Shown here one piece after another: positions 16,773 through 25,449 of a DNA stretch of 44,540 nt. A model generated the notes under the pieces. The model ran no database searches. It saw only the letters and a list, made by a program, of their open reading frames with translations, and was not told the DNA's origin. Position numbers and translations under genes: made by a program. How positions within the stretch are numbered: the stretch's first letter is position 1; every line of letters begins with the position of its first letter. The DNA comes from Candidatus Omnitrophota bacterium (GTDB lineage Bacteria > Hinthialibacterota > Hinthialibacteria > Hinthialibacterales > JAKPRU01), in NCBI GenBank assembly GCA_029568995.1, contig JAKPYU010000363.1:1-44540 (forward strand). The letters run 5' to 3'.

Positions 16773-18110
16773 ATGAATATCTTCAGTAAAATGAATGTCT
16801 TAGGTATGATTTCGATGTGTTCTCCGGTCGTTTTTGCAATCATTCTGGGATTTGCCCTGTTCCTGCCCATGGAATGTCCGGCGGCGACCCAGGTCATCAC
16901 GGTGGGCGCATTACTGGATTTAACAGGCGCGAATGCGACATTTGGAGAGACAGTCAAAACGGTGTTGGAAATGGCTCTGGAGGACTTCAACAATGAATTT
17001 CCGCCGGTCGGCGTGGATGGCGAACGAGCGTATCGGATGGAAGCCTTAGTCCTGGACACGGGTTCCGTTCCCCAGACAGCTCTTAATCAGATGCAGTCTT
17101 TCTCAACCGCAGGCATCAAGGTGGTTCTCGGACCATTAACCAGTGCCGAGCTGGAGGCGATCAAGGACTACGCCAACCAAAATGGGATCATGATTGTCAG
17201 CCCTTCCAGCACGGCGGTATCGTTGTCCATCGCTGAGGACAACGTTTTCCGACTGGTTCCGGACGACAAGCATCAGGCGCTGGCGGCGGCCCTTTTAATG
17301 CATTTTCAGGGGATCAAAGCATTAACGGGTTTATATGTCGATGACGTATTTGGGCGTGAATTGACTGAGCGTGTCTCCTGGCACATGGACTTACTTGGAC
17401 ACGATGTGCCCGGCTCGGTGAGCTTTGCTCCGGGAACCACCGATTTCACTTCCCAGCTGGCCCAGTTGAATACATGGGTCGAACAGGCGGCCCAGACAAA
17501 CCAATACAAGCAAATCGCGGTCTACCTGATCGCATTCGATGAGTGCGTGCCGATCTTGCAGCAAGCCTCTCAGTATCCTTCTCTGGCCAGGGTCCATTGG
17601 TATGGCAGCGATGCCAGCGCCCGAAATCAGCTTCTGATCGAAAACAGCGTTGCCTCCGAGTTCGCCATTTCGACCTGTTTTGCCAATCCGATTTTCGGTG
17701 GCAATGTGACCGAATCTCCGAAGTTTCTCAGCCTTCAGCAGCGGACCGAGGCTCAATCCGGCAATGCGGTCAACGCTCATGCGCTTGTAATGTATGACGC
17801 GCTTTACCTGGTGGCCTCCGCATACCAACATGCGCGTCAGGATACCTCTCTGGAGACGCTGAAGCGGGAGTTTGTGCGGCTTGCGGGCATGTATTATGGG
17901 GCTACCGGGGCGACGATTCTGAACGAGGCAGGAGATCGCACACTGGGCGACTATGATTATTGGGGCGTTCAGAAGGAAGGGACAGTATATTCCTGGACCA
18001 GAAGAGGGTTCTTTCTGGATACCTGGGGGAGTTTCCCTGATTTTCTGTACTTCGAGACATGCACTCCCGGTCAGGAAGGTGTGACCAACTTTGCGGTATA
18101 CAGCCATTGA
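16773..18110 (+). CDS. Periplasmic type I substrate-binding protein (branched-chain amino acid type)
   Basis: The start is ATG 16773 behind AAAGGAG. A signal peptide (SPVVFAIILGFALFLPM) is followed by an extracellular ligand-binding receptor fold: VGALLDLTGANATFGETVK, then VVLGPLTSAE, IVSPSSTAVSLS and the hinge-region patterns of the LivK/periplasmic-binding-6 family. In this family it captures amino acids, amides or urea for an ABC importer. No permease or ATPase gene is adjacent, so the transporter partner is encoded elsewhere or it serves as a receptor. Length 445 is within range. The specificity cannot be told. It converges with the rnhB-yraN gene, 30 bases away. Confidence 0.85.
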   Translation: MNIFSKMNVLGMISMCSPVVFAIILGFALFLPMECPAATQVITVGALLDLTGANATFGETVKTVLEMALEDFNNEFPPVGVDGERAYRMEALVLDTGSVPQTALNQMQSFSTAGIKVVLGPLTSAELEAIKDYANQNGIMIVSPSSTAVSLSIAEDNVFRLVPDDKHQALAAALLMHFQGIKALTGLYVDDVFGRELTERVSWHMDLLGHDVPGSVSFAPGTTDFTSQLAQLNTWVEQAAQTNQYKQIAVYLIAFDECVPILQQASQYPSLARVHWYGSDASARNQLLIENSVASEFAISTCFANPIFGGNVTESPKFLSLQQRTEAQSGNAVNAHALVMYDALYLVASAYQHARQDTSLETLKREFVRLAGMYYGATGATILNEAGDRTLGDYDYWGVQKEGTVYSWTRRGFFLDTWGSFPDFLYFETCTPGQEGVTNFAVYSH

Positions 18111-18140
18111 TGCGTTGGGATTTGGTTTGGAGCGGGGTGC

Positions 18141-19331
18141 TCAGTCGGCACGGAAAGCGTTTTCGATGTGTTCGATCCTGGGCGGTTCGCCTTCCCGATC
18201 GAGGATGGAGATGACATCAAAGCGGACGTTCCAATCGTCCTGAAGTCCCCGCTGGGCAAGGTAGATCTCCGCCATGCGGACAAGAGTCTGTTGTTTTCTC
18301 TTTGTCACCGCCTGATAGGGTTGTCCGAACGTCTCGCTGGTGCGTGATTTCACCTCCACAAACACGATCAGGTCGTCCCTGTTGGCGATGATATCGATTT
18401 CACCGCGACGACGCCGGAAATTGCGTTCCCAGATTTTGTATCCTTTGGTTTCCAGCCACTGTGCGGCCAGCGTCTCTTTGGCATCTCCCATTTCCCGTGT
18501 GCTGGGCCGCAGGTCGATGACCTGTTGCCGAAGATTCTCCAGGAGATGCTCGCATCGGTATCGGAGCACAAAGAACTCCGCCTCCGTGAGTCCCTGTGCT
18601 TGCAGAATATCTTTTTGCAGCTCCTCCATTCTCTGTAAGGTCAACCGCGCGGCAAATCGCCGATACAGGCGTTCGAATGCCGAGCCGGGCACAGCGGCCA
18701 GAAGACGGTCCGATACGCCCGCGAAGGTCATTCGGTGAATCTCCGATGCCCCGAATACCTCCAGGGCCGCACGGTGATATTTCGTGGGGTAGCCCTTGTG
18801 TGCATCGAAACCGTACTGAGGAAACCGCTGGTGGTAGGAATCCATGATCCGGTCTCGAACCACCTTGGCCACAATGGAAGCCGCCGCGATACTGAATGAA
18901 CGCCCATCCCCGCCGACAATGCTTTCAGCCGGAATCCCGCCGAAGGCAGGCGTCTTGTTTCCATCGACGAGCACATAATCGGGGGGATGGTCCAGGTGTT
19001 CGACCGCGCGTTTCATCGCCAGAAGGGAAGCCTGCAGGATGTTGTGTTCGTCGATCTCTTTGGGACTGGCGGTTCCTACACCATAGGATACAGCCAGGTC
19101 CATGATGATCTGGTAGAAATGGTCGCGTTGCGGTTCGGTTAGCTGCTTGGAGTCCCGCAATCCATGAACGAGGTGAGGCTCCAGGTCAGTCGGCAGCACC
19201 ACGGCGGCAGCAACAACCGGTCCCGCGAGCGGACCGCGCCCTGCCTCATCGCACCCGGCGATTCGCTTATAGCCCTGTGCAAAGAGGTCTTGTTCCCGTG
19301 CGTATGTCGGTTCCGAATTGTCGCGAGACAT
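18141..19331 (-). CDS. rnhB: RNase HII fused to a YraN (UPF0102) nuclease-fold domain
   Basis: Residues 1-215 are a complete RNase HII, which removes RNA from RNA-DNA hybrids: Asp28-Glu29 in AGCDEAGRGPLAGP, Asp123 in LVDGNK, Asp160 in AKVVRDR and HKGYPTKYHRAAL. Residues 215-285 are a helical linker. Residues 285-396 are a YraN domain: Glu311 and Asp313 in RRGEIDII and Glu326-Lys328 in VFVEVKSR form the restriction-nuclease-like site. These two genes are often adjacent, but here they are one 396-residue ORF, so an adjacent pair has fused. No frameshift is seen between them. The ribosome site is weak (AAGAG), and the neighbour upstream is PFK. Confidence 0.9.
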   Translation of the reverse strand: MSRDNSEPTYAREQDLFAQGYKRIAGCDEAGRGPLAGPVVAAAVVLPTDLEPHLVHGLRDSKQLTEPQRDHFYQIIMDLAVSYGVGTASPKEIDEHNILQASLLAMKRAVEHLDHPPDYVLVDGNKTPAFGGIPAESIVGGDGRSFSIAAASIVAKVVRDRIMDSYHQRFPQYGFDAHKGYPTKYHRAALEVFGASEIHRMTFAGVSDRLLAAVPGSAFERLYRRFAARLTLQRMEELQKDILQAQGLTEAEFFVLRYRCEHLLENLRQQVIDLRPSTREMGDAKETLAAQWLETKGYKIWERNFRRRRGEIDIIANRDDLIVFVEVKSRTSETFGQPYQAVTKRKQQTLVRMAEIYLAQRGLQDDWNVRFDVISILDREGEPPRIEHIENAFRAD

Positions 19332-19377
19332 ACTCTTGTTCGCACTTCCCGGTATTTCGTCCTGCCGAAGACAGCCC

Positions 19378-20709
19378 TCAATTCACCATGCGGACAGGTT
19401 GGCCGGTGGATTCCACCGCCGACAACCAGAGCGGACCGTCCGGATCGACCTGCTTCCGTTTGGAAACCGCCGTTTCAATCGGAACATGGGTGAACTTGTC
19501 GTTCCAGATCCCCACCAGCATGGCGGTTCGGCCACTCATCGCCGCATGGACCGCATTCTGAGCGAGCTGCTGACAAAATACCTTGTCAGTCGGAACGGCT
19601 CGAAGCGAACGGACATAGTAACTGGGATCGATGTACCGAACGGTGACGGAAATCCCGCGATCCCGGAAATAGTCGATGATTCTCTGATGAAGGTACTGTC
19701 CGATGTCGGCCAGGCGCACATTGCCGGAAGCGTCCGTTCCCAATCGTTTTACTTCATCCGCCAGCAGTTCCTGTCCTGCTCCTTCCGCCACAACGACCAG
19801 TGCGTGACGCCGAGCGAGAATGCGATTCTCCAGCGCCTTCAGGAATCCCCGGTTCCCATCCAGACTAACTGGGATCTCCGGGATCAGAAGGAAATTCACA
19901 TCCCCGCTGGCGATGGTGGCTTGCGTAGCAAGAAAACCTGCGTGGCGTCCCATCAGCTTCACAATACAGATTCCATTCAGTGCGCCCATGGCCTCCATGT
20001 GCGCACCATCCAGGACGTCTTTGGCGACGGAAAACGCGGTCTCGAATCCGAACGTGCGTTCCACATAGCCGATATCGTTGTCAATTGTTTTGGGGACTCC
20101 CACAACGGCGACCTGCAAGCCGCGTCGCTCCACTTCCGCCGCAATTCCCAAGGCTCCGCGCTGCGTCCCATCTCCCCCCACGGTAAAGAGAATGTTGATC
20201 CCGCGACGTGCCATGAAGTCGACCATGTCCACGATGTTCTGATTCCCGCGCGAACTCCCCAGCCGGGAGCCGCCCATTTTGTCGATGCCTTCCACCAATT
20301 CCGGAGTCAACGCCAAAGGCACTTCATTGTGATGATCGATCATGCCGTAGTAGCCATAGCGAATCCCCAGAATCTTGCGCACGCCATAATGATGATAAAG
20401 AGACATGACCAGCCCCCGAATGACATCGTTTATACCCGGGCAGAGTCCTCCACAGGTGACAATCGCCGCACAGGCCGTCCTGGGATCGAAGAAGATTTTT
20501 TTTCTCGGACCGGCAATCTCCATGGATGGAGGTTCCTGCCCCTCCGCAATGGCCTCCTTGTAGGAACGTAGAGAGCTATGCAGCAGAACGCGGTCTTCAT
20601 CCGTCACGTAGTCGGAGATCTGATCGCCTTTTTCACTCGACAGCACCAGGGGGGAAGGATAGGTTGGTTCTCCAAGACGTTTTACATCGAAACTCGGATC
20701 GCGGCTCAT
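19378..20709 (-). CDS. 6-phosphofructokinase, plant/TP0108-like clade
   Basis: Phosphorylates fructose 6-phosphate in glycolysis. Motifs: CGGLCPGINDVIRG near residue 87, GGSRLGSSRG near 147, GGDGTQRGA near 179, PKTIDND near 207 and MGRHAGF near 254. The donor-site Gly in GGDGT is the ATP-type residue, while the Lys in PKTIDND is the pyrophosphate-type residue. This mixed pair is known from the ATP-dependent plant-type PFK clade, so ATP use is inferred. The start is ATG 20709 with TTG 20712 just before it; the ribosome site is weak. Length 443 is longer than short bacterial PfkA (about 320), as in that clade. Confidence 0.88.
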   Translation of the reverse strand: MSRDPSFDVKRLGEPTYPSPLVLSSEKGDQISDYVTDEDRVLLHSSLRSYKEAIAEGQEPPSMEIAGPRKKIFFDPRTACAAIVTCGGLCPGINDVIRGLVMSLYHHYGVRKILGIRYGYYGMIDHHNEVPLALTPELVEGIDKMGGSRLGSSRGNQNIVDMVDFMARRGINILFTVGGDGTQRGALGIAAEVERRGLQVAVVGVPKTIDNDIGYVERTFGFETAFSVAKDVLDGAHMEAMGALNGICIVKLMGRHAGFLATQATIASGDVNFLLIPEIPVSLDGNRGFLKALENRILARRHALVVVAEGAGQELLADEVKRLGTDASGNVRLADIGQYLHQRIIDYFRDRGISVTVRYIDPSYYVRSLRAVPTDKVFCQQLAQNAVHAAMSGRTAMLVGIWNDKFTHVPIETAVSKRKQVDPDGPLWLSAVESTGQPVRMVN

Positions 20710-20775
20710 CAAGTGATTCTTTCTTATTGAAGGATTTTGCAGCAGAAAAGCCTCTGCCTCTCATTCCGCTTCGAC

Positions 20776-22452
20776 TCATCCCTCCAGGCCGCTCAGCCGC
20801 ACGCCTCTGGGGAATTTCACCCTGTAGGAGTAACGAATTTTCCGATTCTCGCCGGGACCGAGCTCAAGCACCCACCGGACAACCCCGTCCTTTTCCATGT
20901 TATAGGCCTGATCCCGACAACGGAAATCGCTGAGTTCGATTCCCTCACTTCTGGGCACGGGAACCTGATCGACGACCTCCAGAACAATGGAGGAGTCGCG
21001 ACGGTTATTGACCTCCAGCTCCCAAACCCAGTTGATTTGCTGACCCGTGGTGAGGATCAATCCGGAGGAGTCCAAAGTCCGCTCCAGCTCCGTTCGACGA
21101 ACCTCGATCTCCGGATCGGAACCGAGATAAAAATCCTGAGTGGTTCCGGGCATGGTGGTATCCAGGGAGGACGTGGAGAGGAAATCATTCCCGAAGAAGA
21201 TGTTGGCTTTCCCGCTCAACAAGGGATATTGGGAATCGTTGGTCATGACGGCCCGCAGGAAGGTGTAGGGACTTTGCCGGGGGATGGCCTCATACTGCAA
21301 TTTCGCCGAGGATCGAAAGGAAGCAATGGTCACACGCTGATCGACATCCCCGGACGGGACGGTTTCCCTGGAAGGAATCTGGAATGAAACCGCCACACTC
21401 CCGAGGTCTTCCTCCAGATCCAGTCGTCCAAGGTTCTTCGGTTCGAAAAGCGTTCCAGGTGCGGGGGAAGTGGAATCGGCCGGTTGTGGGACCGGTACTT
21501 CCGGAACCACGGGAGCAGCAGGAGCAGGTGGGTTCTCTCCGGCTGATTTGGGCGATGCCGGTTGAATACCGACCGCCCACGGAGAGAGTTCCTTCGGTCG
21601 ACCATACAGCTGCGGACGCTCCGTCGAGAGGATCAGCTGAACATCGGTCCAGGGTTCTCCGGTTCGCTGATGGACTAATGCTCCGTAAATGATGTCGAGA
21701 GCTGCGCCGTCCTTCAAATAACGCACATCATAGATGGGACTCCATCCGGCGCCCTGCGCGACATACGAGACCGCGATTTTGGATTGGATAGTTCCTGATA
21801 CTTCCACATCCACCGCGACCTCGTACGTTTCCGTGATGTTTTCCTCTAACTTCCGAATTTCCTCTTCCGACGTGGCGATTTTCTCCTCCAATTCCCGTTT
21901 ACTGGGAGTCAGCTCCCGGATGGAATCTCGAATTTCGGTGATCTTTTTGGCGAGGGTCTGATAGACAGTTTGCCAATCGTCCGAATTCGAAGATCCTCGA
22001 AGGAGTTGATCGGCCACGCGTGCGCCCGCACTTTCCCCCAGCGAACGATAAAAGCCGATCTGTTCTGTGAGAGTCTGCTCACGATCCAGCAATACCTGCA
22101 AGTCGTCCTGCAGATACCGAAGCTGATTCCGCATCTGTCGGCTTTTGGTCTCTTTTTGCTCGTCCAGGGTTTCAAGCCGACTACTGACCCCCAACACCTT
22201 CACGGAATCCGAAACAGTAGATACGCGCAGAGAATCGGTCAACAGGGTTGTCGGCAGATGCGGAAAAAGAACCCGGTGTGTCCCCGCGCTCATCTTCGGT
22301 TCCGCTTCTCGGAAGAGCATGGCACGGTCTCGGTAGACTACCACCTTGGATAACGTGCTTTCCGCGATAATGCGGTCCGCAAATCCCCGTTGAGCGAGTA
22401 CGAGGAGAATGAGCCAGACGCCGACCCGTACGAGATGTCTGTTCCTGACCAC
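20776..22452 (-). CDS. DUF4139 (mucoidy-inhibitor-like) exported protein, 558 residues
   Basis: The start is GTG 22452, nine bases behind a strong AGGAGGT. An N-terminal signal peptide (VWLILLVLAQRGFAD) precedes a DUF4140-type beta domain (VVVYRDRAMLFREAEPKMSAG), a coiled-coil stretch at about 90-215, and the DUF4139 core from about 215 (SYVAQGAGWSPIYDVRYL, VHQRTGEPWTDVQLILST, PYTFLRAVMTNDSQYPLLSG). A Pro/Ala-rich linker of about 40 residues lies in the middle. The family is widespread and poorly characterised; MuiA-type members were linked to mucoidy. It ends in VKFPRGVRLSGLEG. No function is assigned with confidence. Neighbours are PFK and an NCS2 permease. Confidence 0.85.
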   Translation of the reverse strand: MVRNRHLVRVGVWLILLVLAQRGFADRIIAESTLSKVVVYRDRAMLFREAEPKMSAGTHRVLFPHLPTTLLTDSLRVSTVSDSVKVLGVSSRLETLDEQKETKSRQMRNQLRYLQDDLQVLLDREQTLTEQIGFYRSLGESAGARVADQLLRGSSNSDDWQTVYQTLAKKITEIRDSIRELTPSKRELEEKIATSEEEIRKLEENITETYEVAVDVEVSGTIQSKIAVSYVAQGAGWSPIYDVRYLKDGAALDIIYGALVHQRTGEPWTDVQLILSTERPQLYGRPKELSPWAVGIQPASPKSAGENPPAPAAPVVPEVPVPQPADSTSPAPGTLFEPKNLGRLDLEEDLGSVAVSFQIPSRETVPSGDVDQRVTIASFRSSAKLQYEAIPRQSPYTFLRAVMTNDSQYPLLSGKANIFFGNDFLSTSSLDTTMPGTTQDFYLGSDPEIEVRRTELERTLDSSGLILTTGQQINWVWELEVNNRRDSSIVLEVVDQVPVPRSEGIELSDFRCRDQAYNMEKDGVVRWVLELGPGENRKIRYSYRVKFPRGVRLSGLEG

Positions 22453-22495
22453 CGCTGAAGTACCTCCTGATTGGATTCCCCCCAGTTTATCCCAT

Positions 22496-23830
22496 TCATT
22501 TCATTAAATAAACATAGCGAAGCAAAAGCGCCGCTGAGGCGATATATAAAATCGGACTGACCTCTTTTCCGCGTCCGGATACCAGTTTCAAGAGGCAGTA
22601 CGAAATGAACCCGAATGCGATTCCCTCAATGATTCTCAGCCCTCCGAACGGCATCATGACCATCGCCAGAAAGCACGGAATTCCCTCGGTGGCATCGGTC
22701 CAGTTGATCCGGGTAACGCAACGAACCATGAAGAATCCCACGAGGATCAGCGCGGGTGCGACAATCGGATACACGAACGTGTTCTCCGCGATGGCGTACG
22801 GTTCGCCCAGCATCCCGACCAGCGGGCTGAGGAAAAGCGCGAGCAGCATGAGAATCGCCGCCACTACGGAAGTGAATCCGGTTCGGCCCCCGGCGGCCAC
22901 CCCGGCGCTGGACTCGACATAGCTGGTGATGGTCGAAGTTCCGCAGACCGCGCCCACACAGGTTCCCACGGCATCCGACAGAAGTATGTGTTGAGCGCGC
23001 GGCAGTTCGCCATTTTTCATGAATCCGCCCAATTCCGCCACCCCGACGACGGTCCCCACCGTGTCAAACAGATCCAGGAAGAAGAAAACGAAGACGACCG
23101 TGAAAATCCCCTGGTCGAACGCACCGAGAACATCCAACTGCAAAAACGTCGGGGTCATGGACGGTGGAGCCGAAGCAATCCCGTTAAAATGTGTCACTCC
23201 CATCCACAAGCCCACAAGCGCTGTCAGAAAGGTCCCGATCAGAATGGCACTCGACCATTTCCTTGCCAGCAGGATCGAAATGACCACGACACCGAATAGA
23301 CAAACCAACACGGGTTTCGAACTCATGTCGCCCAGGTCGATATAGGTGCCCGGCGCGGCGACAACCAGGCCACCCCACTCCAGTCCCACCAGGGCGATTA
23401 AAAGCCCGATCCCGGCGGCAATGGCGTTATTGAGAGAGGAAGGAATCGCCTGGATCAGACGCACCCGGAATCCGACTGTGCTCAAGAGAATGAACAAGAT
23501 CCCGGAGATGAACACCGCACCCAGTGCCACCTGCCAGGAAATCCCCATTGAAACACACACGACAAATGAAAAGTAAAAATTGTGGCCCATGGCGGGGGCC
23601 AGCGCAATGGGGTATTTCGCCAGGAAGGCCATCAACAGGGTCGCCACTGCACTGGAGATGCAGGTGGCGGCCATGACCGCTCCGCTGTCCATCCCTGCAA
23701 TTTTCAGTACTGCTGGTTGAACAAAGATGATATAGCCCAGAGTCAGGAACGTTGTGCAACCGGCAAGAATCTCCGTCCGAATGCTGCTCCCCGCTTCCTG
23801 TATGCCGAAATACCGGTTCAGTGCATTCAT
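22496..23830 (-). CDS. NCS2-family purine permease (AzgA-like)
   Basis: Inner-membrane transporter of 444 residues with about 12 hydrophobic segments. The family signature is clear: RTEILAGCTTFLTLGYIIFV at the N-terminus, PAMGHNFYFSFVVCVSMG, LFDTVGTVVGVAELG and AGVAAGGRTGFTSVVAAILM. These match the AzgA/GhxP/PurP branch, which imports adenine, guanine or hypoxanthine. The start is ATG 23830 with GAGGT in front. It lies between a DUF4139 gene and dacB, and a nucleoside hydrolase is close upstream, which fits purine salvage; the exact base is not decidable from sequence. Confidence 0.9.
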   Translation of the reverse strand: MNALNRYFGIQEAGSSIRTEILAGCTTFLTLGYIIFVQPAVLKIAGMDSGAVMAATCISSAVATLLMAFLAKYPIALAPAMGHNFYFSFVVCVSMGISWQVALGAVFISGILFILLSTVGFRVRLIQAIPSSLNNAIAAGIGLLIALVGLEWGGLVVAAPGTYIDLGDMSSKPVLVCLFGVVVISILLARKWSSAILIGTFLTALVGLWMGVTHFNGIASAPPSMTPTFLQLDVLGAFDQGIFTVVFVFFFLDLFDTVGTVVGVAELGGFMKNGELPRAQHILLSDAVGTCVGAVCGTSTITSYVESSAGVAAGGRTGFTSVVAAILMLLALFLSPLVGMLGEPYAIAENTFVYPIVAPALILVGFFMVRCVTRINWTDATEGIPCFLAMVMMPFGGLRIIEGIAFGFISYCLLKLVSGRGKEVSPILYIASAALLLRYVYLMK

Positions 23831-23891
23831 GATTTACCTCGCTGTCCTTATCGGGACTCGTTGCCGATTCCGGCGAAGACGGCTGGGAGGA

Positions 23892-25370
23892 TCAGCGAGA
23901 GAATCCTGCAATCCGTTTGCAGGCTTCATCCTGCAGGTAGGCAGCCGACTTACCGGCGGTCTGGTAATTATTGACGATAAAAGAGAAAACGAAAAGCTCT
24001 TTCTCACGGGATTCGATATACCCGGACAAGGCGCGTACCCCATTGATCTTGCCGGTTTTGGCCCAAACCCGGCCCGCTGTGGGCCCTTCACCCATGCGTC
24101 CCCGAAGGGTGCCGCTTTCTCCGGCAACCGGAAGGCAATCCCGAAATACCTCGGCATTTTTTCCTTGTGCAATCCCTTTCAGAAGCGCACAGAACGCAGC
24201 CGGTGTCACCAGGTCTTCTCTCGACAGCCCCGAACCATCTGCGATGTCATATTCCTTATCGGGAATGCCCAGCCGCTTCAGGTACGCGCCCACTGCCCTG
24301 GCCCCGGCTTCTGTGCTGCCCTGCCCGGCCTTCTTCCGACCGAGATACTTCAAAAATATCTCGGAATAGAGATTCTGACTCCGCTTCAAAAGGACGGCAA
24401 GCAGATCCGAGAGAGGAGGGGAGTTGTGCACGAAAAGGTTTTTCAGAGTTTCGGCGCGAAGCGGTTTCTCCAGGTCGTCCACGTCGATAGGATTTCCGGT
24501 GACATCAATCCCCTCTCTCCGCAGGACATCCGCGAGCACCGTCACCGTGAACAGCGTCGGATTCGGTACCGTGACATATTCCTGGAACCGCTCCTGATTC
24601 AACAGAACCGGTCCCTCCATGATTACGGTCCGCCCATCGTTGCAGCGCCGATACAGCATTTCTTTCATTTCGTCTCTTTGCTTGGGACGTTGGGAGACCG
24701 TTTGCGTCCGGTTGATGATCTCAATGTAGTCCGTGGGGGGAGCGGTGATACAAACAGCCGGTGTGTTGAGAGATTTGCCGGGCTGAATAATCAGGTCCAT
24801 GCAATTGTCGTTGAAGCTCAGGGCGCTGATTTCCGCTGCGAACCAATACGGTAAATCATCCCACTGCCAGCCCTTGCCATAGGGAATATCGTCGAACAGG
24901 TCGTCATCCCCGATGATGTCTCCCTCGATTTGACGGATCCCTTTTTCTTTGAGCGCCCGGCTCCACTGCTTGAAAATCGAAAGCCGATCCCCGCCCTGGA
25001 ATCGCCCGCCGATGCTGGGATCGCCGCCGCCCCGAACAACGAGCGGTCCCTTTAAGACTCCGTTCTCTATCGGGCCACCCGCCAGGAGTTCGGTTTGGAA
25101 TTGGAAATCCGCCCCCAAGGCATCCAGAATTGTGGCCGCGACCAGCAATTTCTGATTGGAGGCAGGAGTCAGCAAGGTCCGGTTGTTCTGGGTATAAATC
25201 ACCTCATTCCGGTTGACGGACTCCACATGGACGCCCCAGATGGCTTGCTCAAATCCGACCTTTGAGAATACACGGTCCAAATCCTGACGAAGATTGTCTA
25301 CGGAATCGCACCAGACGTGCCCGAAGGGAAGAATGACAAGAAGGATGGAAAGAAATGTGAAGACTTTCAA
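23892..25370 (-). CDS. dacB: D-alanyl-D-alanine carboxypeptidase/endopeptidase (PBP4, S13 family)
   Basis: Removes the terminal D-Ala and cleaves cross-links in periplasmic peptidoglycan. Penicillin-binding motifs are in order: SxxK in PASNQKLL, SxN in KRSQNLYSEIF and KTG in VWAKTGKINGVRAL. A signal peptide (FTFLSILLVILPFGHVWC) is present. The start is TTG 25370 (upstream AAGGG with nine-base spacer); TTG 25379 also fits but its ribosome site touches the codon. The length of about 492 residues matches S13 enzymes with the large inserted domain. A 12-bp hairpin lies upstream in the gap to the Gfo/Idh gene, so it may be a separate or processed unit. Confidence 0.92.
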   Translation of the reverse strand: MKVFTFLSILLVILPFGHVWCDSVDNLRQDLDRVFSKVGFEQAIWGVHVESVNRNEVIYTQNNRTLLTPASNQKLLVAATILDALGADFQFQTELLAGGPIENGVLKGPLVVRGGGDPSIGGRFQGGDRLSIFKQWSRALKEKGIRQIEGDIIGDDDLFDDIPYGKGWQWDDLPYWFAAEISALSFNDNCMDLIIQPGKSLNTPAVCITAPPTDYIEIINRTQTVSQRPKQRDEMKEMLYRRCNDGRTVIMEGPVLLNQERFQEYVTVPNPTLFTVTVLADVLRREGIDVTGNPIDVDDLEKPLRAETLKNLFVHNSPPLSDLLAVLLKRSQNLYSEIFLKYLGRKKAGQGSTEAGARAVGAYLKRLGIPDKEYDIADGSGLSREDLVTPAAFCALLKGIAQGKNAEVFRDCLPVAGESGTLRGRMGEGPTAGRVWAKTGKINGVRALSGYIESREKELFVFSFIVNNYQTAGKSAAYLQDEACKRIAGFSR

Positions 25371-25390
25371 TATTCTCAACCCTTACGAAG

Positions 25391-25428
25391 AACGGGGAGA
25401 GACGCGAATTCCTGCTTCTCTCCCCGTT
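25391..25428. repeat. 12-bp perfect hairpin between dacB and the Gfo/Idh gene
   Basis: AACGGGGAGAGA (25391-25402) pairs with TCTCTCCCCGTT (25417-25428). Read on the minus strand it follows the Gfo/Idh gene and precedes dacB, but it lacks a U-tract there. It may be a weak terminator or an mRNA processing site. Confidence 0.65.
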
Positions 25429-25449
25429 TCAGATTTTTGAGAATGCAAT

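Noticed and set aside
19318-20571. Plus-strand frame of 417 codons opposite PFK
   Set aside because: The PFK motifs on the minus strand are unambiguous; this is a shadow frame.
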